Source: Thiothrix lacustris DSM 21227 | GTDB taxonomy: Bacteria; Pseudomonadota; Gammaproteobacteria; Thiotrichales; Thiotrichaceae | Length of the DNA stretch: 48,566 bases | Direction of reading: 5' to 3' | NCBI RefSeq assembly: GCF_000621325.1 | Contig: NZ_JHYQ01000030.1 | Span: 1 to 48,566 of the forward strand | Part shown: positions 17,737 through 29,474 of the stretch, one piece after another | Layout: the number at the start of each line of letters is the position of its first letter | Numbering within the stretch: the first letter of the stretch is position 1 | Notes under the pieces: generated by a model | Seen by the model: only the letters and a program-made list of their open reading frames with translations | Told to the model about the DNA's origin: nothing | Database searches by the model: none | Translations under genes and position numbers: made by a program

Positions 17737-18828
17737 ATGAAAATGTTACCAAAGTGGGTACTGATCGTCGGATTGTCAGCCTTGTCTGCTTGCGGAAAAG
17801 CAGAGCAGCAAACGGCTACCGCAACAGATGCACCTGTGAAATCGACCTTGCAAACCGTTAAGGTCGGTGAGGTCGGTACACCTGAATTGCATTATCTGGA
17901 TGGTCATGTAGAAGCCGTGAATGAAAGTACCTTGTCTGCCCAGACCAGTGGTGTGATTGAGAAATTATTTTACGATGTGGATGATTTCGTCGAGCCGGGC
18001 AAGATGATTGCCCGCATCAAGTCAAATAATCAACAAGCTGGCGTGGCGCAGGCGCAAGCATCTCTGGATGAGGCGCAAGCCCGTTTCACCGAAGCACAAA
18101 CTGACTTCAAACGTATCAGTGATATTTATGCTAAGCGTCTGATTCCAAAAGCCGATTATGATACGTCTCAGGCCAACCTGCGGGCTGCTGAAGCGCGTTT
18201 GGCGGCGGCGAAAGCGCAAATTACCCAAGCCGGTGAAGAACTGGGCTACACCAGTTTGGTTGCACCTTTCGGGGGTATTGTGACCAAGCGTCATGTGCAA
18301 CTGGGCGAGACCGTCAACCCCGGTACGCCGATCATGACGGGTATTTCACTCGACCAAATGCGGGTCGTGGTGGAAGTGCCACAACGTTTGATTGGCAAGG
18401 TACGTGAGGAAAAGAAAGCCTTCGTGTTTCAGGATGGTTCCAACAAATCACTGGCAGTCAAGTCGTTAACATTCTTCCCGTATGCCGACCCCAAAACCAA
18501 TGCATTCAAGGTGCGGATTGATCTCACGGAAGGCGCGAAAGACCTGTTCCCTGGTATGTTTGTGAAAGTAGCGTTTGTGATCGGTAAGCAGCAAGGTGTG
18601 GTCAGTGTGCCGGAAAGTGCAGTGGTAATCCGTAGCGAGGTTATTGGTGTGTATGTAATCAATGCACAAGGCCGACCTGCTTTACGTCAGATCCGTCTGG
18701 GAAAAAAGCTGGATGAAAATACCATCAGTGTATTGGCGGGTGTCGATGCAGGGGAAACTATTGCGCTTGACCCGGTACAGGCAGCCATTTCCCTCAAGCA
18801 GCAAGAGGGGGTAAAGCACGATGAATGA
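17737..18828 (+). CDS. RND efflux periplasmic adaptor (membrane-fusion protein), lipoprotein
   Basis: 363 residues with a lipoprotein signal (LSALSACG, lipidated C19). The lipoyl/barrel-sandwich half (VEAVNESTLSAQTSGVIEKL) is followed by an alpha-hairpin rich in A, Q and E (about residues 105-160), the second lipoyl half (SLVAPFGGIVTKR) and beta-barrel regions. It links the inner-membrane pump encoded next to an outer-membrane channel. The downstream gene overlaps by 8 bp, so the two form an operon. No TolC-like gene is present here, so a channel must come from elsewhere. The substrate cannot be predicted. Confidence 0.93.
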   Translation: MKMLPKWVLIVGLSALSACGKAEQQTATATDAPVKSTLQTVKVGEVGTPELHYLDGHVEAVNESTLSAQTSGVIEKLFYDVDDFVEPGKMIARIKSNNQQAGVAQAQASLDEAQARFTEAQTDFKRISDIYAKRLIPKADYDTSQANLRAAEARLAAAKAQITQAGEELGYTSLVAPFGGIVTKRHVQLGETVNPGTPIMTGISLDQMRVVVEVPQRLIGKVREEKKAFVFQDGSNKSLAVKSLTFFPYADPKTNAFKVRIDLTEGAKDLFPGMFVKVAFVIGKQQGVVSVPESAVVIRSEVIGVYVINAQGRPALRQIRLGKKLDENTISVLAGVDAGETIALDPVQAAISLKQQEGVKHDE

Positions 18829-21800
18829 GCCAAAGTTGGGCATTTCTGGCGGGATTGCGAAAAAATTCCTGACCACGGAAATCACGCCGCTGTTGGCATT
18901 GGTCGGTTTGTTGCTGGGGTTGTTTGCCGTGATGGTGACGCCCCGTGAAGAAGACCCGCAGATCAATGTGACCTTTGCCAATGTGTTTATCCCGTTTCCG
19001 GGGGCGAGTGCAGAACAGGTGGAAAGTCTGGTGAGCACGCCTGCCGAACAGGTGCTGTCGGAAATCGAAGGGCTAGAGCATATTTATTCCACTTCAATGC
19101 CGGGTATGTCGGTTGTGACCGTGCAGTATAAGGTGGGTGAAGACAACACCGCTGCACTGGTGCGCTTGTACAATAAGGTCGCTTCCAATCAGGACTGGTT
19201 GCCGCAAAAGCTCGGGGTCGGTACGCCGCTGATCAAGCCAAAAGGCATTGATGATGTGCCGATTGTGGCGCTGACCTTGTGGACAGAGGATGACAAGCGC
19301 GGCGCGTATGAGCTGAATCAGGTTGCCCATGCGATCGAGTCGGAACTCAAGCGCGTGCCGGGGTCGCGTGACATTTACACCATCGGTGGGCCACAACAGG
19401 TGGTGCATGTATTACTGGATGCCGAAAAACTTGCCGGGCATGGCATTTCTTTGGCGGACTTGCGCAATGCGTTACAGGCCAGCAATTCAGCACGTGACGC
19501 GGTGTCGCTGGTGAATAATAACGAGGAAATTCAGGTGCAAGCCGGTACTTTCCTGATGGATGCCTCAGAAGTCGGCGAATTAATGGTCGGGGTCTTCGAT
19601 GGCAAGCCGGTATTCCTCAGCGACGTGGCGGATGTGAAACGTACCTCTGATTCGCCGGAAGCCTACGTCAGTTTTGGCACGGGTGCAGCGGCAGAGCATA
19701 AAGGTTTGCCAACGGGTATTCATACCCCAGCAGTGACGATTGCAGTTGCTAAACAGCCGGGAACCAATGCGGTGGATATTGCTAATAATGTCATCGACCG
19801 CTTTGAGAAATTACGTGGAACGTTTGTGCCGGAAGGGGTGAATGTCACCGTGACCCGCAATTATGGCGAAACCGCACAGGCCAAGTCCGAAAAGCTGATC
19901 CACAAACTGATTATTGAAACCATCGCGGTCGCTATCCTGATCTGGTTGGCGCTGGGGTGGCGTGAAGCTTTGATTGTTGGTGCAGCCGTGGTGATTACGC
20001 TGGCAGTGACCTTGTTTGCTTCGTGGGCGTATGGTTTTACCCTGAACCGGGTATCGTTGTTTGCGCTGATTTTCTCTATCGGGATTCTGGTGGATGATGC
20101 GATTGTGGTAGTGGAAAATATTCACCGCCACATGCAGCAAGGTGGGAAGAAACTATTAGAGGTCATTCCGCTGGCAGTGGATGAAGTCGGTGGCCCAACG
20201 ATTCTCGCGACGTTTACCGTTATCGCGGCCTTGTTGCCGATGGCGTTTGTTTCCGGGTTAATGGGGCCGTATATGTCACCTATCCCGATCAATGCCAGTT
20301 TGGGGATGTTGATTTCATTGGCAGTGGCTTATGTGGTCACGCCGTGGATGACAGGCAAGATGCTCGGTAATGTCGATTTCAGCCACCATAAAGAAGACAA
20401 CAGCAAGCTGTTTGGCTTTTTCAGCGGCATCATGTCGCCGTTTCTGGACGATAAAAAGGGCGGTAAACGTCGCATGGGTTTGTTTGCGGTCATCACCTTA
20501 TTGATAGTGTTGTCGGCATCCTTGGCGATGTTCAAGCTGGTAGTGCTGAAGATGCTGCCATTCGACAATAAGTCAGAGTTTCAGGTGATTCTGGATATGC
20601 CGGAAGGCACCTCGCTGGAACAAACTTCGCGGGTTCTCAATGAGATGGCGGATTATCTGGGCAAGGTTGATGAAGTGACCGATTACCAGATTTACGCGGG
20701 AACAGCCGCACCGATCAACTTCAATGGTTTGGTGCGCCAGTACTATCTGCGGGAAGGTGCTAACGTTGGCGATATTCAGGTCAACCTGACCGATGCGCAC
20801 GGGCGTGAACGGCAAAGCCATGAGATTTCGCTGGCGGTGCGCCCACCGTTGCAGGACATTGCCAAGAAGTACAACGCCAATGTGAAAGTGGTGGAAGTGC
20901 CCCCCGGCCCGCCCGTGATGTCGCCGATTGTGGCGGAGGTGTATGGGCTGGATTATGCTGGACAGATTGGTGTTGCCAAGCAAATTCGGGGTGTTTTCGA
21001 GCAAACGCCTGACATTGTGGATATCGACGACAGCGTGGAAGCGCCGCAGAAGCGTTTGGTGGTGCAGGTTGATCGCAGCAAAGCGGCGTTGTTAGGTGTG
21101 TCGCAAGATGCGATTGCTTCCAGCATTGATACGGTGTTGCGCGGTGAAGATGTGGTGTTCTTGCACGGCAAGGGGATCAAGTACGCCGTACCTATCCGTG
21201 TGGAGTTCCCCGTTGCCCTCAAAGATAAGATGGATTCCGTCTTAGCTTTACGGGTACGCAGTAACGCCGGTGAACTGGTGCCGATGTCAGAACTGGTCAG
21301 CGTGGAAGAGACTACCCGCGAACATTCCATTTATCACAAGGATTTGCTGCCGGTGGTTTATGTCACGGGTGACATGGCTGGGGTGACGGATAGCCCGTTG
21401 TATGGCATGTTTGATATTTTCTCCGGCATCAAGGACTTGTCGGTATACGGTAATCCGATTAACCAATTTTTCGTTGCCCAGCCTGATGACCCGTATCTGT
21501 ACGGGATGAAGTGGGACGGCGAATGGCAGGTGACCTACGAAACCTTCCGTGACATGGGGATTGCCTATGGGGTAGGGATGATCCTGATCTTCCTGTTGAT
21601 CGTGGCACAGTTCAAGTCATATATGGTTCCTCTGGTTATTATGTCGCCAATTCCATTGACCATTATCGGTGTAATGCCGGGTCATGCTTTGCTGGGAATG
21701 CAGTTTACCGCGACTTCGATGATCGGGATGATTGCACTGGCGGGGATTATCGTGCGCAACTCGATCTTGCTGGTGGACTTCATCAATGAGCAAATACGCA

Positions 21801-22048
21801 GTGGTATGGCGCTGAAACAGGCGGTGATTAATTCCAGTGCGGTGCGTGCCAAGCCGATTGCCTTGACAGCGTTGGCAGCTATGGTGGGTGCATTCTTTAT
21901 CATTGATGACCCCATCTTCGGGGGATTGGCGGTATCGCTGATCTTCGGGATTATGGTCTCAACGGTACTGACCTTGGTGCTGATTCCATTGATGTACTAT
22001 ATGTATGCACAGAATCGTCTCTCAATGATTACAGGTCGGGCTGATTAA
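18821..22048 (+). CDS. RND-family efflux permease (AcrB-like)
   Basis: 1075 residues with the RND architecture: one N-terminal helix, a large periplasmic loop, six helices, a second periplasmic loop and five helices. The proton-relay aspartate pair lies in GILVDDAIVVVENIH (about residues 421-435). The N-terminal TPREEDPQINV and PGASAEQVESLVS are typical of the family branch related to hydrophobic-compound or metal-independent multidrug pumps. The pump exports substrates with proton import, together with the adaptor encoded upstream. It is the second gene of a two-gene operon. Confidence 0.95.
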   Translation: MNEPKLGISGGIAKKFLTTEITPLLALVGLLLGLFAVMVTPREEDPQINVTFANVFIPFPGASAEQVESLVSTPAEQVLSEIEGLEHIYSTSMPGMSVVTVQYKVGEDNTAALVRLYNKVASNQDWLPQKLGVGTPLIKPKGIDDVPIVALTLWTEDDKRGAYELNQVAHAIESELKRVPGSRDIYTIGGPQQVVHVLLDAEKLAGHGISLADLRNALQASNSARDAVSLVNNNEEIQVQAGTFLMDASEVGELMVGVFDGKPVFLSDVADVKRTSDSPEAYVSFGTGAAAEHKGLPTGIHTPAVTIAVAKQPGTNAVDIANNVIDRFEKLRGTFVPEGVNVTVTRNYGETAQAKSEKLIHKLIIETIAVAILIWLALGWREALIVGAAVVITLAVTLFASWAYGFTLNRVSLFALIFSIGILVDDAIVVVENIHRHMQQGGKKLLEVIPLAVDEVGGPTILATFTVIAALLPMAFVSGLMGPYMSPIPINASLGMLISLAVAYVVTPWMTGKMLGNVDFSHHKEDNSKLFGFFSGIMSPFLDDKKGGKRRMGLFAVITLLIVLSASLAMFKLVVLKMLPFDNKSEFQVILDMPEGTSLEQTSRVLNEMADYLGKVDEVTDYQIYAGTAAPINFNGLVRQYYLREGANVGDIQVNLTDAHGRERQSHEISLAVRPPLQDIAKKYNANVKVVEVPPGPPVMSPIVAEVYGLDYAGQIGVAKQIRGVFEQTPDIVDIDDSVEAPQKRLVVQVDRSKAALLGVSQDAIASSIDTVLRGEDVVFLHGKGIKYAVPIRVEFPVALKDKMDSVLALRVRSNAGELVPMSELVSVEETTREHSIYHKDLLPVVYVTGDMAGVTDSPLYGMFDIFSGIKDLSVYGNPINQFFVAQPDDPYLYGMKWDGEWQVTYETFRDMGIAYGVGMILIFLLIVAQFKSYMVPLVIMSPIPLTIIGVMPGHALLGMQFTATSMIGMIALAGIIVRNSILLVDFINEQIRSGMALKQAVINSSAVRAKPIALTALAAMVGAFFIIDDPIFGGLAVSLIFGIMVSTVLTLVLIPLMYYMYAQNRLSMITGRAD

Positions 22049-22075
22049 GCCCTTCCTTACCTTGTTCAATCTGAC

Positions 22076-22115
22076 GTAATCCCCGGCATCGTGTGTAAAC
22101 GTTACGGGGATTTAC
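22076..22115. terminator. Possible bidirectional terminator
   Basis: AATCCCCG (22078-22085) and CGGGGATT (22105-22112) form an 8-bp stem around a 19-base loop between the convergent RND permease and DUF1877 genes. The position suits a shared terminator, but there is no good T-tract and the loop is long. Confidence 0.3.
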
Positions 22116-22117
22116 GC

Positions 22118-22690
22118 TCAGACTCCAGCTGTCAATTCTGGTGTTTTACTCAGATACACGGTCATGCCAAGGTTATTCTCAGCGGCATGGTGCATGAAAT
22201 GCTGCATCGCTTTGAATCGACTCAAGCAAGCATCCAGGGCATGGTCATTGCCATCCCAGATTTGTGGATAAATCTCATCATCAAGCATTTGATTGGTATC
22301 AAAGTTCTTTGTGAGATCAGCGGCCGTTTTCTTGGTGATACTTTGAGTAATGCGTTTAACTTCACAGGATTCAAATACCCGTGCAGGCCCGTAACCGATG
22401 TCAACATCCCCTACGTAACTACCGCCATCAATCAAGAACGCATCGGGTAAATCGCCGTTCCACACCTGCCCACACATCAAGTAATGGATGCCGTGCCAGT
22501 ATTCTCCCAATGTTTCTCGTAAGTGAAGGGGTTCTGGTTCAAGCGCATGACGTGGTGCTAGGTAGTTTGGGTTGGTGCGCATCGCGTTGAATTGATCCGC
22601 AAACACCACATTCCAAATCAGTGTTGGATTTTTCTTTAATCGACTGATATTTAAGTCGGAAGTGGCTGAAAGATGTAAGTGGACACCCAT
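22118..22690 (-). CDS. DUF1877 (YfbM) family protein
   Basis: A 190-residue protein matching the YfbM/DUF1877 family: MGVHLHLSA opening, LGEYWHGIHYLM, GYGPARVFESCEVKRI and a central FDTNQMLDDEIYPQIW (compare MEIYPG in YfbM). No signal peptide or catalytic motif is seen; the family has no known function and is often a scattered, horizontally moved gene. It is transcribed alone, towards the RND permease. Confidence 0.82.
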   Translation of the reverse strand: MGVHLHLSATSDLNISRLKKNPTLIWNVVFADQFNAMRTNPNYLAPRHALEPEPLHLRETLGEYWHGIHYLMCGQVWNGDLPDAFLIDGGSYVGDVDIGYGPARVFESCEVKRITQSITKKTAADLTKNFDTNQMLDDEIYPQIWDGNDHALDACLSRFKAMQHFMHHAAENNLGMTVYLSKTPELTAGV

Positions 22691-22834
22691 GATAATAGAC
22701 CCCTTGTGAAAATTGGCAATGCCAAAGACAATCGTTAAATGTTGTTGTTCTGATTACTTCATGACTGAATTATCACTGTGTGCTTAGGTTTTTGCTGTGA
22801 TAGTCATCACCAATGCCATGAAATTCGCTTTGTT

Positions 22835-22862
22835 TTGAGGCTAACCCCGACTTTGTTATGAT
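22835..22862 (+). promoter_or_regulatory. Candidate sigma-70 promoter of tex
   Basis: TTGAGG (22835-22840) and TATGAT (22857-22862) are 16 bp apart. Transcription would begin near 22869. The -10 covers the in-frame ATG at 22858, so that codon cannot be the start and the ATG at 22894 is supported. The remaining 22691-22834 gap shows nothing else. Confidence 0.5.
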
Positions 22863-22893
22863 GTACGGCATCGATCACAACAATGAGTTTAGT

Positions 22894-25290
22894 ATGCAAA
22901 GTATTCTTTCACGCATTGCCACCGAATTGGCGGTTCAAGAACAGCAAGTGGCTACTGCTGTTGCCTTGCTGGACGAGGGTTCCACGGTTCCTTTCATCGC
23001 TCGTTACCGTAAGGAAAAAACGGGCGGTCTGGACGATACTCAACTGCGTTACCTCGAAACCCGCTTGGGTAGCTTGCGTGAACTGGAAAAGCGGCGTGAG
23101 ACGGTGCTCCATTCTATTCGTGAACAAGGCAAGCTTACCGCAGATCTTGAACAGCGGGTGTTGCAGGCACAAACCCGCACAGAGCTGGAAGATATTTACC
23201 TGCCTTACAAGCCCAAGCGCCGTACCAAAGCGATGATTGCCCGCGAAGCTGGCATCCAGCCCTTGGCAGACGCTTTGCTGGCGAATCCGCAGCTTGACCC
23301 TGAAACTGAAGCCGCCAAGTACCTGAATCCGGCGCTGGAGTTTGCCGATACCAAAACGGTATTGGATGGTGCTCACCAAATCCTCATGGAAGATTTCGCC
23401 GAGAACCCCGAGCTTAGCGGCAGTTTGCGCGAATACCTGTGGGAGCAGGGTGGGATGGAATCCAGCGTGGTGGAGGGCAAGGAAACAGAAGGTCAGAAGT
23501 TCGCCGATTACTTTGCTTACAACGAAGCCCTGAGCAAGATACCTTCTCACCGTGCTTTGGCGCTATTCCGTGGACGCAATGAAGGCATTCTTGACCTGAA
23601 ACTGGATGTCACCGTGGCAGAAGGTGCGACGCACCCTTGTGAAGAAAAAATTGCTAAAGCTTTCAATATTTACGATCAGGGTAGGGCAGCCGACCGTTGG
23701 TTGCTGGATACGGTGCGCTGGACATGGAAAGTTAAACTGCACAGCCGTCTCAGCACTGACCTCAACTTGCGTCTGCGCGAACAGGCTGAAGCCGAAGCTA
23801 TTCGTGTCTTCGCCGCCAACCTCAAGGATTTACTGCTGGCAGCACCGGCGGGCGCACGCGCAACGATGGGGCTTGACCCTGGCTTGCGTACTGGTGTGAA
23901 AGTCGCGGTGGTCGATGCGACGGGCAAGCTGCTGGATTTTGCGACCATTTATCCGCATGTGCCCAAAAAGCAGTGGGATCAGTCGATTGCCACGCTGGCC
24001 GACATCTGCGCCAAATACCACGTTGACCTGATCAGCATCGGCAATGGCACGGCTTCCCGCGAAACCGACCAACTGGCGGGGGATCTGATCAGCCGTCATC
24101 CTGAACTGAACTTGTCGAAAGTGGTGGTTTCTGAGGCCGGTGCATCGGTGTATTCCGCTTCCGAACTGGCTGCGAAAGAATTTCCGTTGCTGGATGTATC
24201 CATCCGGGGCGCGGTATCGATTGCCCGTCGTCTGCAAGACCCATTGGCCGAACTGGTGAAAATAGACCCGAAATCCATTGGTGTAGGCCAATACCAGCAC
24301 GATCTGAATCAGCCTGAATTGGCACGCTCACTGGATGCAGTGGTCGAAGACTGCGTAAACGCGGTAGGCGTGGATGTGAACATGGCTTCTGCCGCGTTAC
24401 TGGCACGGGTGTCAGGTTTAAACAGCGGTATCGCCGAAAATATCGTGGAATACCGCAACGACAACGGCGCTTTCCGCAACCGTAATCAGTTGAAAAAAGT
24501 ATCGCGTCTGGGGGCGAAAACCTTTGAACAGGCTGCTGGTTTCTTACGTATCCGTGACGGTGAATACCCGCTGGATGCTTCCGCAGTCCACCCAGAAGCC
24601 TACACGCTGGTTGAGCAAATTGCTGCTGTAAACCGCCATCCCTTACAAGAATTGGTCGGTAATAGCGAGCTGGTGAGCAGCCTCAAACCGACAGATTACG
24701 TGACCGAGCAGTTTGGTTTGCCGACCATCCGCGACATTCTGACGGAGCTGGAAAAACCGGGTCGTGACCCGCGTCCTGAGTTTGTGACGGCGACCTTCCG
24801 TGATGGCGTCAATGAACTCAAAGACTTGGAAGCAGGCATGATCCTCGAAGGTGTAGTCACTAACGTGGCGAATTTTGGGGCTTTCGTTGATATTGGCGTG
24901 CATCAGGATGGTTTGGTGCATATTTCGCAATTGACCAATAAATTCATCAAAGACCCGCGAGAAGTCGTGCGCACCGGTGATGTGGTCAAAGTCCGTGTGG
25001 AAGAGGTTGATGTGCAACGTAAACGCATTGCTTTGACCATGCGTTTGGAGCCAACGGAAACCAAAGTGGCTATGCCTCGCCCTGAACAAAGTGCGGTTCA
25101 AAAGCACGCCCAAAAGTTTGGTCATCGTGAAGAGCGTCGCCCGCAGCCGCATTCTTCTAAGCCAGAATCGAGTCGTAGGGCAGATACTCCAAAGTCACCG
25201 CCTAAAAAATCTGGGAAAGATGCCATGCTTGCGACAAACTCTGCCATGGGCGATGCTTTGGCCGCAGCGATGGCAAAAATGCGTAAGTAA
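22894..25290 (+). CDS. tex: Tex-family transcription accessory RNA-binding protein
   Basis: About 798 residues, usual for Tex (E. coli YhgF). The N-terminal helical domain begins [15 protein letters not shown]. The YqgF/RNase H-like domain has [14 protein letters not shown] (near residue 324) and the helix-hairpin-helix region is near 490-560. A C-terminal S1 RNA-binding domain starts [17 protein letters not shown] near 648. The last 60 residues are basic, proline-rich and disordered. Tex is a cytoplasmic nucleic-acid-binding protein linked to transcription fidelity and elongation; its exact role is unsettled. I choose the ATG at 22894, which matches the family N-terminus and the mapped promoter. 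The RBS is weak. Confidence 0.95.
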   Translation: MQSILSRIATELAVQEQQVATAVALLDEGSTVPFIARYRKEKTGGLDDTQLRYLETRLGSLRELEKRRETVLHSIREQGKLTADLEQRVLQAQTRTELEDIYLPYKPKRRTKAMIAREAGIQPLADALLANPQLDPETEAAKYLNPALEFADTKTVLDGAHQILMEDFAENPELSGSLREYLWEQGGMESSVVEGKETEGQKFADYFAYNEALSKIPSHRALALFRGRNEGILDLKLDVTVAEGATHPCEEKIAKAFNIYDQGRAADRWLLDTVRWTWKVKLHSRLSTDLNLRLREQAEAEAIRVFAANLKDLLLAAPAGARATMGLDPGLRTGVKVAVVDATGKLLDFATIYPHVPKKQWDQSIATLADICAKYHVDLISIGNGTASRETDQLAGDLISRHPELNLSKVVVSEAGASVYSASELAAKEFPLLDVSIRGAVSIARRLQDPLAELVKIDPKSIGVGQYQHDLNQPELARSLDAVVEDCVNAVGVDVNMASAALLARVSGLNSGIAENIVEYRNDNGAFRNRNQLKKVSRLGAKTFEQAAGFLRIRDGEYPLDASAVHPEAYTLVEQIAAVNRHPLQELVGNSELVSSLKPTDYVTEQFGLPTIRDILTELEKPGRDPRPEFVTATFRDGVNELKDLEAGMILEGVVTNVANFGAFVDIGVHQDGLVHISQLTNKFIKDPREVVRTGDVVKVRVEEVDVQRKRIALTMRLEPTETKVAMPRPEQSAVQKHAQKFGHREERRPQPHSSKPESSRRADTPKSPPKKSGKDAMLATNSAMGDALAAAMAKMRK

Positions 25291-25325
25291 TTATAATCGG
25301 CTATAATCCCGCGTTTACCCGTTAA

Positions 25326-27997
<2,672 letters not shown>

Positions 27998-27998
<1 letters not shown>

Positions 27999-28492
27999 TG
28001 AAAATACCGCTGATTCTCCTGAGTTTTGTGCTGTTGTTGGTAGGATGTGGTGGTGAGCCCTTCCATTTGAGAGGCAGTAAGCAACTGAATACATTGATGA
28101 GTCAAGGTATTTACCTGCAAGGCATTGACCCTCGTAGTGATTTCGCCCTCGCTTTGCGTGAGGGACTGGAAGATGCGGGGGTCAGCGTCAAACAGGATGA
28201 GAAGGCAGCAGCAACGATTCTGAATATTATCAGCGTTAAAGAAAACCGTTCAGTGTCTGGTTATTCCTCTGAACGGCAGGTGCGTGAATTTGCCCATTCG
28301 GTTAGCGTTGATTTTGAGGTGAAAACCCAAGCTGAATCCGAAAGTCTCAAGCGTTCTGTCAATGCAGAACGTTCTCAAGTGTATGATGGCGAGTACGTAT
28401 TGGGCACAGCCGAAGAAGAAATTGTTATTAAGGAAGAGCTACGGCGTGAAGCCGTGCGCCTCCTCCTGTTACGTTTGCAAGCTATCAAATAG
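27998..28492 (+). CDS. lptE: LPS-assembly lipoprotein LptE
   Basis: A 164-residue lipoprotein (lipobox LLVGC, then GGEPFHLRGS). LptE plugs the LptD barrel in the outer membrane and helps deliver lipopolysaccharide to the cell surface. The opening after the cysteine (G-F-HLRG) and its position directly behind leuS match the conserved leuS-lptE order. In many gammaproteobacteria holA follows; here the next gene is convergent and unrelated. The ATG overlaps the leuS stop by one base. The 3' end overlaps the convergent dehydrogenase by 8 bp. Confidence 0.9.
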
Positions 28493-29378
28493 CCTTGGCT
28501 TTTTGCTGCACGATTTTTGCGAGGGCGGATGAATCGAGTTCGCCCTTTCCCTCATCTACTAGCACTTGCATGTAAGCGGCGGCGTGTTGCGTTCCCGGCA
28601 GGTTCAGGCCAAACGCTGCGATGGTATCCGTCACGATATGCATATCCTTGTTGTGTAAATGTGCTTTGAAACCGGGCTGGAAGTTTTCATCCAAAATGCG
28701 TTGTCCATGCAGTTCCAGCACTTTGGAATAGGCGAATCCACCCAATAACGCTGCCCGGATTTTCGCAGGGTCAACGTTGGCAGCTTTTGCCATCTCAAAG
28801 GCTTCTGTTACTGCGATGACGGTTTGAGCGGCAATCAGTTGGTTACACGCTTTTGCCAGTTGCCCCGCACCATGATTGCCGATGTGCGTAATGGTTTTTC
28901 CCATGACTTCAAGTGCTGGACGAGCGTAGGCTAAATCATCAGCATTACCACCGACCATGATGGTGAGTGTAGCGGCGATTGCCCCAACATCACCGCCTGA
29001 CACCGGGGCATCCAGCATTCGGATACCTTTTTCTGCCAGTTTTGTGGCGATTTCTCGGGTGGTGACAGGTGAAATGGTGCTCATATCCACTACCAGTAAG
29101 CCTGATTTGCCACCCTCAATGACGCCATTTCTGCCGAGTAACACCGCTTCTACATCGGGTGTGTCCGATACCATCGAGATCACGATATCGACGTTAGCGG
29201 CGAGGGCTGCGGGTGTTTCGTAGAATTTAGCGCCTAAATCGGTTAATTCTTGGGCAGATTCGGGGCGGCGGGCATAGATGGCTAAAGGGAAGCCAGCCCT
29301 CATCAGGTGTTTGCACATGGGGCGTCCCATAATGCCGGGGCCGATCCAGCCGATTTTGGGTTGGGTAGTCATTGACAC
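28485..29378 (-). CDS. NAD(P)-dependent beta-hydroxyacid dehydrogenase (tartronate semialdehyde reductase-like)
   Basis: 297 residues of the 3-hydroxyisobutyrate dehydrogenase family. The N-terminal Rossmann motif is GWIGPGIMGRPM, the substrate site is DAPVSGGDVGA and the catalytic lysine is in GQLAKACNQ. Sequence flavour is nearest to tartronate semialdehyde reductase (GarR/GlxR), which reduces 2-hydroxy-3-oxopropionate to glycerate, but no glyoxylate genes are adjacent. Substrate is therefore not certain. The start is GTG at 29378 (AAGGA 6-7 bases upstream) or ATG at 29372. It is a single gene convergent with lptE. Confidence 0.88.
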   Translation of the reverse strand: MSMTTQPKIGWIGPGIMGRPMCKHLMRAGFPLAIYARRPESAQELTDLGAKFYETPAALAANVDIVISMVSDTPDVEAVLLGRNGVIEGGKSGLLVVDMSTISPVTTREIATKLAEKGIRMLDAPVSGGDVGAIAATLTIMVGGNADDLAYARPALEVMGKTITHIGNHGAGQLAKACNQLIAAQTVIAVTEAFEMAKAANVDPAKIRAALLGGFAYSKVLELHGQRILDENFQPGFKAHLHNKDMHIVTDTIAAFGLNLPGTQHAAAYMQVLVDEGKGELDSSALAKIVQQKAKAI

Positions 29379-29474
29379 GGTATATCCTTTAGGTGGTTAA
29401 GGTCTGGAAGATGTTAGCACAAGCGTGAAAAGTGGTAGAATCCCGCTTTGCTTCGCAACCCCGGTTTATTAAAC

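Noticed and set aside
29380-29474. Possible small RNA or tRNA in the gap before rlmKL
   Set aside because: No cloverleaf, T-loop or terminator seen.
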